DNA of 64,000 nucleotides from Candidatus Endolissoclinum faulkneri L2 (GTDB lineage Bacteria; Pseudomonadota; Alphaproteobacteria; Thalassobaculales; Thalassobaculaceae), in the NCBI RefSeq assembly GCF_000319385.1, contig NC_019566.1, positions 1,007,266 through 1,071,265 of the forward strand, in the 5' to 3' direction. Below, piece by piece: positions 11,301 through 23,264 of this stretch. Below the pieces are notes generated by a model that did not search any database, was not told where the DNA came from, and saw only the letters and a list, made by a program, of their open reading frames with translations. The first letter of the stretch is position 1; every line of letters begins with the position of its first letter. The position numbers and the translations under genes are program-made.

Positions 11301-12407
11301 CATTTATGATCTAGTAGATATAACTCGATAGTACTATACTTATTGTTGCCAAAATTTTATATAAGGACTATACTATTCATTATCCATAGTATTTTTGTAA
11401 AAACCTAATAGCAATTCTAAGCTTAATCAACAGCCCATCCGTATGGAAAACAAGTTAGTTTATATAGAAATGCTTGATAAAAATTAAAAATTCTCATAAT
11501 TTATCAGGCAGCTCACCATAGTATTAATAATACATCGCAGCTAAATTAACATTGCTACCCTAGATAATAGTCGAATAATACCAAAAAAAAATTACGACAC
11601 AAAAACTTTATCGATTCTACATAAAAACACTAACAGTCTTGTATTTGTTTTTAAAAAGCACCAATGCTTATTTAAAATTAGCATTTAGTTTATTTATTAA
11701 TTTTTATTTTAAGTTATTGCTAGATTTTTTGTAAATTATTAAAATTGAATATTATACCTATTTATGTCTAAAAAATTTAATTTTTTTATTAAAATAATTT
11801 AACAATGAATGAAATTGCAATTGGCAAATTATTAGTACAATGCGTAATAAAATACAAACCTAGTTAATACAAAGAAACAATAAATATGCAAGAAAAATTT
11901 TGGTATTAAATACGAATTGATACGACCGTCAAAAAGTTCAACATAATTTTTTTTAAAATAAACTTATTGCATTATGCTCAAATAGTATATCTATAATCTT
12001 ATTATAGTAATCTAGATTTACTTAAATAAGATTTTTCTTAAATGATAACAGTATCATAATAAGCGGACTGTTTTGAATTTTGCATTGTGAAAAAGCTATT
12101 AATTAAATTGTCAGAGCAAATTAACTTTATGTTTCATGTAAATGCACTTAGGATAATCCTCATTATCGTCAAAAAAGTAGATATAAAAACTCAATAGTGT
12201 GCTATTAAATAGCATTATTGAGTGATGATTTTTCTAACTACATAGTAAATTATTTTTACATCTTAATATTGCTAATCAAAGATTATCCAAGTTTATTGGC
12301 TGTAGCTAACCATTTTAAGTTTAAAAATAGGCTAGGATCGGGTGCTAATAAAAATACTTTTTAATTAAAGTAACAAAGCATTATATAAAAAACCATAGGA
12401 AAATATA
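8390..12407. other. 4.0-kb non-coding desert
   Basis: The longest gene-free stretch in the window. Only AT-rich low-complexity chance frames occur (for example minus 9203-9394). There is an exact 9-bp inverted repeat with a one-base centre at 8467-8485, and a weaker hairpin around 12190-12224 just before the pseudogene. No tRNA, structured RNA or mobile element was recognised. Confidence 0.65.
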
Positions 12408-13301
12408 ATGGATGGCTATCCCATTGATATGACGATAATCCCTAATATAGAAGTTTTTTTGAGCCAGAAACCAATACAATAAGTTATGTAGTAAGTGACC
12501 CAGACTCGTTATCTTGCGCTGTGATTGACTATGTAATGGATATAAATTACGCGGTAGGTGAAATAAACTATTACCATGCAAATAAAATGATTGATTATAT
12601 TCGCAGCAATAGCTTAAAAACAGATTCGATTATTGGTACTAATATTCATGCTGAACACCTCTCAGGAGGAAGTTATATACAGAGCAATCTAGGAGGTAAA
12701 TTAGGAATCAGCGAAGAGATCAAAATCGTGCAGAATATTTTTGGTGTGTTATTTAACGAAGGAAGCGAATTCAAGAGGGACGATAGCTAATTTGATTATC
12801 TTTTTGGCGACGGTGATACTTATCACATAGGTAACATGACTGCATTTACTATACATACCCCCGGGCCATACGCCAACCTGTATGACATATGTTATAGGCA
12901 ACTCAGCCTTTATCGGAAATACCTTGTTTATGTCAAATAGCGGAAGCGCACGAACCGACTTTCCTGCCAGTGATTCCGGTAAATTATACGATTCAATCCA
13001 AAAGTTACTAAACTTACCAAATAATATGCGTCTATTTATGTGTCATGATTATGAACCAAATGGTCGAGCTTTTCAATGGGAAGCACTGTTAGTGTAGAAA
13101 AAGAAACTAATAGCCACGTAGGCAGAGGGAATATCTCGTAAAAATTTCATAGCAATGCGAGAAGATAATGACGCTAAACTAGAAATGCCACGTCTTATCA
13201 GACTTTCTTTACAGATAAACATGCGTGCTGGCCAAATGCAGCCTCCAGATAAAGAAGGCTATACTTTTTTAAAGGTACCGATGAATAGACTATTGAGATA
13301 A
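12408..13301 (+). pseudogene. Decayed MBL-fold persulfide dioxygenase-like (ETHE1/Blh-type) gene
   Basis: Piecing three frames together recovers a nearly complete protein of the MBL family related to bacterial persulfide (sulfur) dioxygenases. Recovered stretches include SYVVSDP, SGGSYIQSNLGGKLGISEEI, FDYLFGDGDTYHIGNM, TCMTYVIGNSAFIGNTLF, RLFMCHDYEPNGRAFQWE and the C-terminal INMRAGQMQPPDKEGYTFLKVPMNRLLR. Lesions seen: a one-base loss in the T-run at 12454-12460; an in-frame TAA at 12788-12790; a one-base gain in the C/G run at 12858-12867; and a TAG at 13095-13097 with a further frame change and its reversal between about 13090 and 13130. Metal-site motifs have also eroded: the expected HxHxDH is NIHAEH, and GDTLF is GNTLF. 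This is a clear pseudogene, not a sequencing slip at one site. Confidence 0.9.
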
Positions 13302-15161
13302 CAAAAAACAAGGAAAGCAAACTTTAATAGAATTACATAAATGATAAAAATAGCAAGTTTAATCAATTGATGATTTTTAGTGCTTATAATCTAGCTTTAA
13401 AAAATATTAAAGCATAAATCAGTGCAGGCATTATAAAATAATGTCATTATCGTTAATTTTTTAATTATAATAACTTTGCGATCTTGTGCAGATAAACCAA
13501 GGATTTTCTGATGATTCAAGTTAATTTTGGCTAATATTTATTGTTATCTATTTATAATGTACTCAAAAAGTATATTCAACGTTATCTTCCTAATATCAAC
13601 AATCATATCAATTATTGATATTAGGAGCGCAATCGTCTGAAGTAGCATCCAGTTATTGCTAAGTTTTTAACTCGATCGTCTTTAAAAGAAAAAGTTTATT
13701 ATGGTTAATAACATGAGTTTTTCTTCAATAGTCCCGTGATAGTTCATCAGATCTAAATTACCTTATAAGCTATTTCTTTATATTACACTAATTGTTACAA
13801 ATCTAGTAAATTTATCCTCGTAATAACATTTGTGTTTTTCTCTGCTGTATACTACAATTATTATGGTGATATAATATTCTATTTAAATTTTTAATTCTAA
13901 TTTTTTAAATTTATTTAAAATCCACCAAAGAAGTTATGGGTTGTTAATTTATCGTTAAACTAAACTAGTGTCTGACGTAGAATTTTTACGTGCAATCGTT
14001 AAGATTATACGCTTATGTTAGAATTATCTTTCTGAAATCATTAAAACTGGAATTAAGCATTTTCTTATTTTCCAGCTTGGAAGTAAAACTAAAACAACTG
14101 CATTTAACTCACACCAATCAGGTAAAAATTTAGAAAAATTTCTCTAGGAAATGCTGCCTATATGGTTAATAATTTTTTATTCATTCTCATTAAATATTAT
14201 ATGTTATAATGTATTAGTGTGGTAGATGTAAGCTTGTATCACCTAATATGCATTATTTATGTGATTTTAAATAGCCAGCAATCCGATGAATGGCATTATT
14301 CATACTATGAAAGTGATATAGAGTTTATTTAGCTAAAATAGTTGATTTCTATTTAATTAATTATTAAGACCTACACCAATTTGGTGGATAAGTATCAACT
14401 TATTAGTGTAAAGATTAATACTTTATTATTTCAATGCATAAACGTAAAATTGATATGCCATAACTTATTATAAATTAGTTACAGCAGATATTTATATTAT
14501 AAGGTTTTTTACAATTTATTTTGATTTAATAGCTCAACAGTTTAATCAATTATGGATATTTGTTTCATCACAAGCTTTTTTAAAAGGCCTTATAGATTAC
14601 AACATCAGGAATACTATCAAGCTAGTTGATAAACCAGCAATATGAAATTCTACGACAATCAGTCCTAAATAACTTTAAGCAAAGCATATCTAATCATTTC
14701 TATAAATTATATAGCGCTAGATTACCGCATGACTAAAATTTTAGTTTTATAGATAAAGACTTAAAATACTAGGTAATTGAAGGTCTAAAACCCATGTTAT
14801 TCATTTTTTCTTTTCCAACAAAGGAAAGCAATTTGCTAGTACTGAGAAACAAACTAAAGAAATCAATTTATTATCAAATTGATTTCTTTAGTTTGTTTCT
14901 CAGTACTAGCAGTGTTTATAGAAACCTTAAATTCTTTGCCAATACTGTATAAACATTAAATATATGATAAATTGAGGTTTAAAAGAATAGCTTTATGATG
15001 AATAAATTAACTAAATACCAATCGAATCGTCTATTATGTTAGTAATAGGCTATTTATATTTATGGCAAAAACATACTTTTATTAAAATTTAACTAGAATT
15101 AGTTCAGTTAGACAGTCAACGAAAACTGGGTATTGATCTACTAACTTGGAGATCACATTAA
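13302..15161. other. Non-coding region with a very long perfect hairpin
   Basis: About 1.9 kb between the pseudogene and purC. No coding signal was seen. It contains the 36-bp perfect inverted repeat at 14834-14911. A GGAG ribosome-binding site for purC lies at the right end. Confidence 0.65.
14834..14911. repeat. 36-bp perfect inverted repeat with 6-nt loop
   Basis: The left arm 14834-14869 is exactly complementary to the right arm 14876-14911; the loop is ATTATC. The outer part of the stem is comparatively GC-containing (GCTAGTACTGAG). There is no run of T after either arm, so it is not a standard intrinsic terminator. It lies about 250 bases before purC. Confidence 0.95.
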
Positions 15162-15947
15162 ATGTCTAAACGTTACAAGCTCTACGAAGGTAAAGCTAAA
15201 ATCATGTATGAAGGGCCAGAACCAGGCACGATCATTCAATACTTCAAAGACGATGCTACAGCTTTTAACAATCAAAAGCATGATCTAATTGCTGGAAAGG
15301 GTGTTATTAACAATCGCATTAGCGAATATTTGATGACAAAATTGACAGAGATTGGTGTGCCTAACCACTTCATTCGTCGACTTAATATGCGTGAACAGCT
15401 TATACATGAGGTAGAAATGCTTCCGCTTGAAGTTGCAGTACGAAACGTAGTTGCTGGTTCATTAGCAAAAAGATTTGGATTAGAAGAAAGTACTCAACTT
15501 CAGCGCTCTATCATTGAGTACTATTACAAATCAGATGAACTAGGTGATCCACTAATTTCTGAAGGACATATTAATTGTTTTGGTTGGGCTACTAATCAAG
15601 AGATAGACGATATGATTATTTTGTCTCTCCGAGTAAACGATTTTTTAGTTGGCTTGTTTCTTGGGGTTGGAATAAGACTGGTTGACTTTAAACTAGAATT
15701 TGGTCGTTGGCACAATAGTAATGAGGAAGTGCAGATCGTACTTGCTGATGAGATCAGTCCGGATAATTGCCGATTATGGGATATTAAAACCAACGAAAAA
15801 ATGGATAAGGATCGCTTTAGGCGTGATCTAGGTGGCGTTAAGGAAGCCTATCAGGAGGTAGCACGCCGTCTAGGAGTGCTAACGGAAATTAATAACATTG
15901 ATTTGAATAATCACAATAGCCTTTCAGTACAAGATGGATTAGCATAA
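15162..15947 (+). CDS. purC: SAICAR synthetase (phosphoribosylaminoimidazole-succinocarboxamide synthase)
   Basis: Ligates aspartate to CAIR with ATP in purine biosynthesis. The protein is 261 residues, close to the usual 240-260. It begins with the family start [17 protein letters not shown] (2-18). [26 protein letters not shown] (about 29-54), the substrate-site [17 protein letters not shown] (about 90-106) and the aspartate/ATP segment VDFKLEFGR (about 178-186) to [14 protein letters not shown] (about 196-209) are intact. The start is chosen at 15162, where GGAG lies about 8 bases upstream. In alphaproteobacteria purC is normally followed immediately by purS and purQ; here the same order is kept, but purS is 2.2 kb away. 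Confidence 0.96.
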   Translation: MSKRYKLYEGKAKIMYEGPEPGTIIQYFKDDATAFNNQKHDLIAGKGVINNRISEYLMTKLTEIGVPNHFIRRLNMREQLIHEVEMLPLEVAVRNVVAGSLAKRFGLEESTQLQRSIIEYYYKSDELGDPLISEGHINCFGWATNQEIDDMIILSLRVNDFLVGLFLGVGIRLVDFKLEFGRWHNSNEEVQIVLADEISPDNCRLWDIKTNEKMDKDRFRRDLGGVKEAYQEVARRLGVLTEINNIDLNNHNSLSVQDGLA

Positions 15948-16754
15948 TGCTAAATAATTTAATAATTATAGCTGATCAGTCTTTTTATTGAATTTTTTAA
16001 AAATTACTGCAACCAGATTTAGTTAATACTAATAAATTATAAAATGTTGTATACTAATTGAAATTTATACAGCAGAGATAATTAGCTACAAACTTCAACA
16101 ATAAGCATCATGTGATATCTAGATATCTTGCAGATTTGTAGCTAATCCAAGGGTAGAGTCTACTAAGTCTCTCATCAAGAAATAGCTAATTCGGATATTG
16201 ATATAATTCTATGGATATTCTTATGAAAGCAAACTGATTAAGTAGATGAATTTTAAAATGCAATGTTACTGCACTAAATGAGATAATCTGCATAAGCAAT
16301 TTACATTTTTCAAGTTCTATGTTGGCATTTTTAACGATGATATGCAGATAAATCTCGAAAAAGTAAACTACTCTGTTAGAAATACTTTTGGTAAGAAATG
16401 TATTTAGTATACGTTATTTGAATAAATAACAGCATTAAAATTTCAAAAAAAGCAATATAATCAATTTAAAATATTTTCAATCTTTAAGCGCTTAATTATT
16501 TTATCAATCTTCTTGCTGATTTTTATTATTACTTAATACAGTAGGCAAAGTCACTTTACTTGACAATGCATTGCTGTAACCACACTGCTGCATCAAAATA
16601 ATTTATCATTATTGATCTTAAGAATAATTGAGAGTACTTCTTTAGCATTGTACCAATTGCAATTAATAAACCTAACGATACAAAACAATTATGCGCAAAT
16701 TAATTTGCTTTAATGTCATTCCATGGCATTGAAGTAGCTACCATTGAAATAATA

Positions 16755-16791
16755 TACCTCCCTAACGGATAATATTTATCCTTGTGAGGTA
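16755..16791. repeat. Two-tier hairpin
   Basis: The outer stem TACCTC/GAGGTA and inner stem GGATAA/TTATCC are separated by a small asymmetric internal loop and closed by a TAT loop. It could form in RNA of either strand. There is no T-run after it, and it is not recognised as a known RNA family. Confidence 0.5.
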
Positions 16792-17715
16792 GATATTACT
16801 GATAGCATAAAAAAACCTAATTATTATTAGTTTAGCAGTTATGCAATCACTTAAATATTATTGTAAAAAACCTTCGATTTAGTCGATTGGTGATTTATTA
16901 GCGATTATAATTAGTATTGGAGATACTAATTATAACAAAGGATATGGTTAATTTTCATATTAAAACTTAATTTGGAAATGTTAATAATTTGGAACCTTTA
17001 TGATCTATTCTACGATAAAAAACTAATTCTAGAAAAAAATAAATCGCCGATAGGTGGTATTTTATTTATAATTACAGTAGGTTATCGAGTGATATAATTA
17101 AGTAGCATTAACAATATGTCGGATAGTTATTTTTTTATTCCATTTTATCCACTGCTAAAATTGCCTTATGTTAAAACAGCGCGCTGATATTTCTATTAAT
17201 TGATCACTAATCAACCGATATATGATATGATTGACGTTAAGCCCACAAACGGTAGATTTTATACAAAAAAATTAAGCGGTTCCACACAATTAGTATAGTT
17301 AATTATAATTTTATATTAAAACATAAGATTGCTGTATAATCATTAAAAACTTAAGATTTTATTCTATGAGTAAATATATAATAAAAATAAATTTTTACCT
17401 TTCAAAGCCGATAGGTATTGAAGCAATAACTATAAAACTAATATTCAATAGACTGGTAAAAAATTGCTATGATCCATAAAAAAGTTTATAAGTAATAAAC
17501 TATACTAACAAATATTAAGTATGTTAGCAAAAATCAAGTTTAAGCTTCAAAATACTTGCTACCTTGGCATAAAAAATACTTAATATGCTTAAGGAAAATA
17601 CATTCATAAATCTATACTACAACACATATAGATTACTAATTAAAATATTTTTAAATTTATCTACACAACGGTAGTTAAATATTAATAAGAAAAGTTCTAT
17701 AATTGCTACATATTC

Positions 17716-17765
17716 CATTTTAACACAATAATATATAATTCTTTATATATTATTGTGTTAAAATG
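17716..17765. repeat. 22-bp perfect inverted repeat with 6-nt loop
   Basis: The left arm 17716-17737 is exactly complementary to 17744-17765; the loop is ATTCTT. The stem is very AT-rich, with CATTTTAACACAATA at its base. It lies about 360 bases before purS. Confidence 0.92.
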
Positions 17766-18059
17766 AGCGAAAGATATAATTTTCTCGCAAGGAAAACCAA
17801 AAAAATCTTATTTCTACCTACTAAATTAAAAATAAACTATCTTCATTATTATACTCTAGTATAAATTAACTTTCCTAATCGGCAATGATACGTTTACATT
17901 TTGTTTAAACAAAAGATTTCAGTTATTTTCTTTGCAAATTTCCACATCAACGGCTGCATTAGATTATTGTCATGATAATTTCACGAATTTACTTAAGTTA
18001 GCTATAACAGCATTAACAAACTTATTTTGTAAAAAAATAAACTTAATTATACGATTAAT

Positions 18060-18088
18060 TTGACTAAAAAGTAGTAGAATTTTATCGT
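18060..18088 (+). promoter_or_regulatory. Possible purS promoter
   Basis: TTGACT at 18060-18065, a 17-base spacer, then TATCGT at 18083-18088, about 40 bases before the purS ATG. This is a reasonable sigma-70 layout, and a separate promoter is expected because purS is so far from purC. AT-rich DNA yields such matches by chance. Confidence 0.3.
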
Positions 18089-18128
18089 AATAATAAAAAT
18101 TACTACACTAAATAATTTGGATAATATT

Positions 18129-18371
18129 ATGAAGGTTACTATTTATCTCAAACTTAAGCTAGAAGTACTTGATCCACAAGGAAAAGTAATTGCTCGTGCC
18201 CTTTCCGATTTGGGATTTGTTGGTATCAACGAAGTTCGTCAAGGAAAAATAATTGAAATTGATCTTGACGAAACGGATTCCGTTAAAGCTTTATCCTATA
18301 CAAAAAACATGTGCGAACGTCTATTAGCAAATACGATTATCGAAAATTATAGTGTTAGCATCGACGACTAA
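18129..18371 (+). CDS. purS: Phosphoribosylformylglycinamidine synthase subunit PurS
   Basis: Small structural subunit that bridges PurL and the glutaminase PurQ in FGAM synthase, the fourth purine step. The preferred start is the ATG at 18129, giving 80 residues beginning MKVTIYLKLKLEVLDPQGK, which matches the family; the frame is open 4 codons further upstream. The diagnostic segments DPQGKVIARALSDLGFVGINEVRQGKIIEIDL and CERLLANTIIENYSV are present. It lies between purC and purQ in conserved order, but with 2.2 kb before and 1.6 kb after. Confidence 0.94.
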   Translation: MKVTIYLKLKLEVLDPQGKVIARALSDLGFVGINEVRQGKIIEIDLDETDSVKALSYTKNMCERLLANTIIENYSVSIDD

Positions 18372-19998
18372 TCCAATTAGTACTTTTCTTTACTTATTAA
18401 AGTTTAACTAATGATGTATGTCACATTAGATGGCTTATATTAATTATCGATTAACATATCGAATATTTCATTGATTAGTATAAATAAAGCGCTAATAAAT
18501 ACCCTCTCTTAAATAGAGATCAACTAATAATTACCAAGAACAATAGATAATATTTTGCTTAAAAATTAAGCAACCGCAATTTATCACTTAATCTTGATTG
18601 CACAGCTGCAGTTGTTAATATAGCACATCTAGTTTTACCAGATGGATTATTGTACGATCCACAATATATTATATTAAAACAGATTAAGTTCACCGTTTGA
18701 GATATAAAATACTTATTTAATGATTTTTTAAAAGTGCTGATGCAGAAATACAAATATACTTTAAATACTTAATATTTTAGTTTAATGCGCAACTATATTA
18801 CAAAGCAATAGAAGCCGCAAAAACTAGTGAATATATTGTACAATACTCGCACAATTTAATTATTTAACATAAGACAACCCCACAGCACATTTATTTTTAG
18901 ATTAATAATTAGTATCCGACTATTGATTACAACTAACAGCTAAAGTAAAATCAATATAAATTGATTAGAAAAATAAAAAGCAAAATGAATAATATCCTGA
19001 ATAAAATATAGTTAAATTATTTTGCTAAAATTGTATACAAGCATTAGACATTAAATATTGAAACTAATCTCTATGCTTCCAAACGCAATACTATTAAATC
19101 CTAGATTAGATACATTAAAAATTATTGCTTAAGGAATTTTCTTTAAAAAATAAACTAATAAATTATTACGATCCTATGGTGTGGTATTATCTGACAAGGT
19201 AGTTTTGTAATAAGAGTAACATCATCGATTAATAAATCGAAAACAATACAAAAATTCATGACTATTTAATATCATTATTAATTACAAAAAGCGCAATTGT
19301 CAATTTTCTAGTTATTATATCGATTAAATCAGCTAATCATATATATAAAATAATTAATCGCGCAATTATATAGATTGAGTTTTTCTATGTTTTGTAGGCC
19401 AATGCTCTATGTTAATCAAAGGAATAAATTACATTTACTATATTCTATTAATTAGGCAAGTATACTAGTTTAGCTCAAATTACAAATAGCATTTCTTAAT
19501 GCTAATTATAAATATAACGACGATACTTTGAACGAAAATTAATCGAATTAGTACAAGTGAGATATTAAACAATATATTAGCTGCTAATGCAGAGAAGCAC
19601 ATTATTATTTACATATTTCTTATATAAATGCATAATTTTTTATGCTAAATTTAAGTGATAAAATTTTTTATAGATGAAAAATCAATATTTAAGTTATGTG
19701 ATTAATGATAATTGTTAACATTTAAATAATGTATAGAATACATCTTAGTTAGATGTGAGTTCAATTAATTAATGCTTCACTAAGCATCTTAGTTAAATAA
19801 ATTTTTTAAAATCGAGAGCAATCTTGACATCTAAACTAATATCATCAAATGAATTTTTATTTAGTAATTTATCTATTAAAATATTAATATCGATCACTTA
19901 CTAAGCTATACTATTTTTAACTTGTTCAATTATAAGAATTATGCGATCACTTATCCGCTGAATATTCCAATAATTGGATGTTTCCCGGAGAGCAAAAA
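18372..19998. other. Expanded purS-purQ gap
   Basis: 1.6 kb of AT-rich DNA separating two subunits of the same enzyme. A short coding-like island at about 18563-18701 on the plus strand (peptide containing LDCTAAVVNIAHLVLPDG) is the only stretch that does not look random; I do not recognise it. Confidence 0.6.
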
Positions 19999-20691
19999 AT
20001 GAAAACGGCGATTGTTCTATTTCCCGGATCTAACCGAGATCGGGATATGTCTATAGCCATACGCCAATCTTTCGGTAATGACCCACTCTTTATTTGGCAT
20101 AAAGAAACCGAAATTCCCAAAGTAGATTTAATTATTATTCCAGGCGGGTTTTCTTATGGAGATTACCTACGCTCCGGTGCAATCAGCGCACTATCACCTG
20201 TAATGCGTACGGTTGAGAAACAAGCCAGAAATGGTGTACCAGTGTTAGGAGTTTGTAACGGCTTCCAGATTTTAACCGAAGCTAGAATATTACCAGGCGT
20301 TCTTATGCGTAATATTACATTAAAGTTTGTGTGTAAAACAATCAGTTTGAAGGTAGAAAACTCTTCTAGTATATTCAGCAATCGCTATAGTCGGGGACAA
20401 ATTCTTTCACTACCCGTTGCACATAACGATGGTAATTATTTTGCTGACGATGACACACTTAATAGGATAGAGGATAATGACCAGGTAGCTTTTCGCTATG
20501 TTACAAATGAGAATGGTTTGCTTGGAAACCCAAACGGATCTATGCGTGATATCGCTGGCGTTTATAACGAAAATAAGACAGTTTTGGGTTTAATGCCTCA
20601 TCCTGAGAATGCTATTTACTCTTTTTTCGGAAGAGCGGATGGTAGAGATTTTTTTGATAATTTAATAAAATCATTGTATTTAATATCTTGA
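19999..20691 (+). CDS. purQ: Phosphoribosylformylglycinamidine synthase subunit PurQ (glutaminase)
   Basis: Class I glutamine amidotransferase that supplies ammonia to PurL in FGAM synthesis. The ATG at 19999 is chosen because GGAGAG lies about 8 bases upstream and the protein then begins [16 protein letters not shown], the normal start; it is 230 residues. The nucleophile Cys86 sits in GVCNGFQ, the oxyanion and glycine-rich loop is [17 protein letters not shown] (about 47-63), and the His201/Glu203 pair is in MPHPENA. purL, which usually follows, is not in the 2.7 kb downstream and must be elsewhere if the pathway is complete. Confidence 0.96.
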   Translation: MKTAIVLFPGSNRDRDMSIAIRQSFGNDPLFIWHKETEIPKVDLIIIPGGFSYGDYLRSGAISALSPVMRTVEKQARNGVPVLGVCNGFQILTEARILPGVLMRNITLKFVCKTISLKVENSSSIFSNRYSRGQILSLPVAHNDGNYFADDDTLNRIEDNDQVAFRYVTNENGLLGNPNGSMRDIAGVYNENKTVLGLMPHPENAIYSFFGRADGRDFFDNLIKSLYLIS

Positions 20692-23141
20692 GATGTTGAT
20701 TTTTTTTTGTAAAATTAATTACATGTTTTATCTTGTTAAATTATAGATCTAAGTTATGGATAGTTTAAGTAAACTGCGTTCATTGATAGATCTAATATTA
20801 ATCAAGCAACTACTTATAAATAGTTAGACGTAATGCATTCCATAAACCAAATCTCTGCCACTAAATTCTCATTAAAACAAAGTCTAAAGTTGATAGCGCA
20901 ACGATGAAAAAATTCCTATTAAACCACCTGGAGTATATTATCAAATAAGAATAAATCCGGATGTTATTTTTACTGATAGCTAGGCTAAAATTCTAAAGAT
21001 TATCATAATAACAATGTTATACTTATAGGCTGGACAAAAAAACTACACTAGCGTTTGATGTATAATAAATAACAATGTAGCAATGTATCTTTGTTGTTTA
21101 TATTATTTGATTATTCAACAAAATGATATTCATTTCCGCGGCAGCCACATGTATTTTTGATATATTATGATATTATGTAATCCATATAATAGTAAAGAAG
21201 TTAGCTTAAAAATTAAACACTTTACACCCATCGTAAGATAGTTTTACTGTTTAAAATGTGTTTGCATTAGTGTAATAAAATGTACAGCTTAAAATTTAAA
21301 AAAATTATCTATGTAATGAAATTTATTTGAATGTTGAAACATCTGCTACAAATTAATGAATTAATACTCATTCCTGGAGATAGATTCTATCTTGGATAAT
21401 TTATAAATCAAAGGTTGGTTTCTAGAAATCAATAAAATTAATCTCAAGATTAAGAGCATTAAGAAAACGTAACTAATACTTGTCAAGATGAGATGAAGCT
21501 TAGAATAAAAGAATAATAGAAAATTATAATTCAAAAATATCAGTTACATTCGCTTTGATTTTGTCAAAATACTAAATTTTATTATAAAATAGTATCTATT
21601 TATAGATACTATAATAAATAACTAAAAATTTTAAATAATTTGTAGAATGAAATTAAATATTTTTACTTTTATAATAAAACTACAATACCAATGCAATAAA
21701 TGTTCTGTAATAAATATCAATAAATTTAGACTAAAATAGTCTTAGTAAATAAGAACAATAAAGTTTAAAACGAAAATTAGGCGAAATATTTGGCACAAGC
21801 CAATTTAACAGTGAAGTAAATATTAACTAAGTATTAATACCTTTTTATAATTAAAAATTACCTAAAAGACATTTTTTACATAATTGATGAGAAAATCCTA
21901 ATATTTATCTCTATAAGAAAGAGACATATTAACAAATATAGCACATTTTATAAACTTAAAATAATCTTAGCAGAGCTATAATTAACTATTTAATAGCTAA
22001 TTATACAAGCTGATACTTATTAATTCGTCAATTTTAATTTTAACTAATCATATAATAATATACATAAATTACTTAATACGATACTAAACAAGCATAGTTA
22101 TGTTACGAGATTAATCAAATAATCCTAGAATATGCTCTAGGCTAAAACGTCCATAAAAATTATAATAAAATTCTATACAAGCGTAAAGAAAAACTTAATG
22201 GTAAGTTTATAGAATATAATAACTCCTATATACTAATACTCTACGATTCATTTAGTTCAAATTTAATTGCGATAATGCATAAAATTATCAAATATCAATC
22301 AAATAAAATATTAAAAATGAATAAATAATTTTTATATAAAAAATATTGCAATATAACCTATGATATAAAATGTATATTTGCTTATTTAGCAATAAACTAA
22401 ACCAGCCATGACTACAGATAAATTAAAGTATTACCGTTTTATAATTGCATAAATTATATTATAAGTATTATAATTTTTATTATATAAAATGAATTATTAA
22501 CCAATAGATTTAAATGTAATATTGTTTTTCCTATTATTTATAAAATCATTAAACAATTCTAACATCTAGGTTATCTTATAGCAATGACGATAAGTCAGTA
22601 TTCAAATAATAGGAGCTAACTTTTTAACGCACTAAAAATATACTAATCAACTAGATTAGGAATTCATAAAAGTGAATTTAAGGATAAGTCAACAGAGTAT
22701 ATTCTGACCAAATTTCAGCTCTGAAAGTATCTTTTATTATAGTAACAAAAGAAACCATAAATTTTACTTCTTTTAACTCACAACCTGAAAGCTAAGAATA
22801 AAACGAATCTATCTTCGCACCACGTAAAAATATTACTTAATGCTATATTAACCGTCTTTAGCTCTTTTTATCTTAATTATTGTAAAATTTGTGGATGCGA
22901 ACAAGTTTGGGAAATTGTGATATTATTCACTTACGTAATAAAAACTACTGAAATTACGGCTGCTTAATACGTGTAAGGCCTTATGCATTATACAAAACAA
23001 AGCAGCTCATGTGTAAAAATTAACGCTGGTTTTTGAAAAAAAACATCAGAAAAGTTGTAACAAAAATTGATTAGGACTCACTTAAAGCATTGTAAATACC
23101 AATTTAGGTACGTATAAAAGGCGGGTCAGTAGGCTATTTCA

Positions 23142-23175
23142 AGTACTAATTTATATTAGAAGATAAATTAGTACT
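23142..23175. repeat. 13-bp perfect inverted repeat
   Basis: Arms 23142-23154 and 23163-23175 are exactly complementary around an 8-nt loop; the outer end is AGTACTAAT. First of a pair of hairpins downstream of hemF. There is no T-run. Confidence 0.8.
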
Positions 23176-23217
23176 CAGCAGCGTTTTACATACAAAAGCT
23201 TAACAATTTCTTATGTT

Positions 23218-23264
23218 ACAATACTAATAAAGAATCAATTTAATTGATTCTTTATTAGTATTGT
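23218..23264. repeat. 23-bp near-uninterrupted palindrome
   Basis: Arms 23218-23240 and 23242-23264 are exactly complementary with a single central T. The inner arm AATAAAGAATCAATT resembles the inner arm of the 36-bp hairpin at 14.8 kb (ACTAAAGAAATCAATT). It lies about 105 bases beyond the hemF stop. Confidence 0.92.

Larger units (their letters stand above)
15948..18128. other. Expanded purC-purS gap
   Basis: 2.2 kb of AT-rich DNA between two genes that are normally adjacent. Features seen: an interrupted hairpin at 16755-16791, a 22-bp perfect hairpin at 17716-17765 and a possible promoter just before purS. No coding remnant was recognised. Confidence 0.65.
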
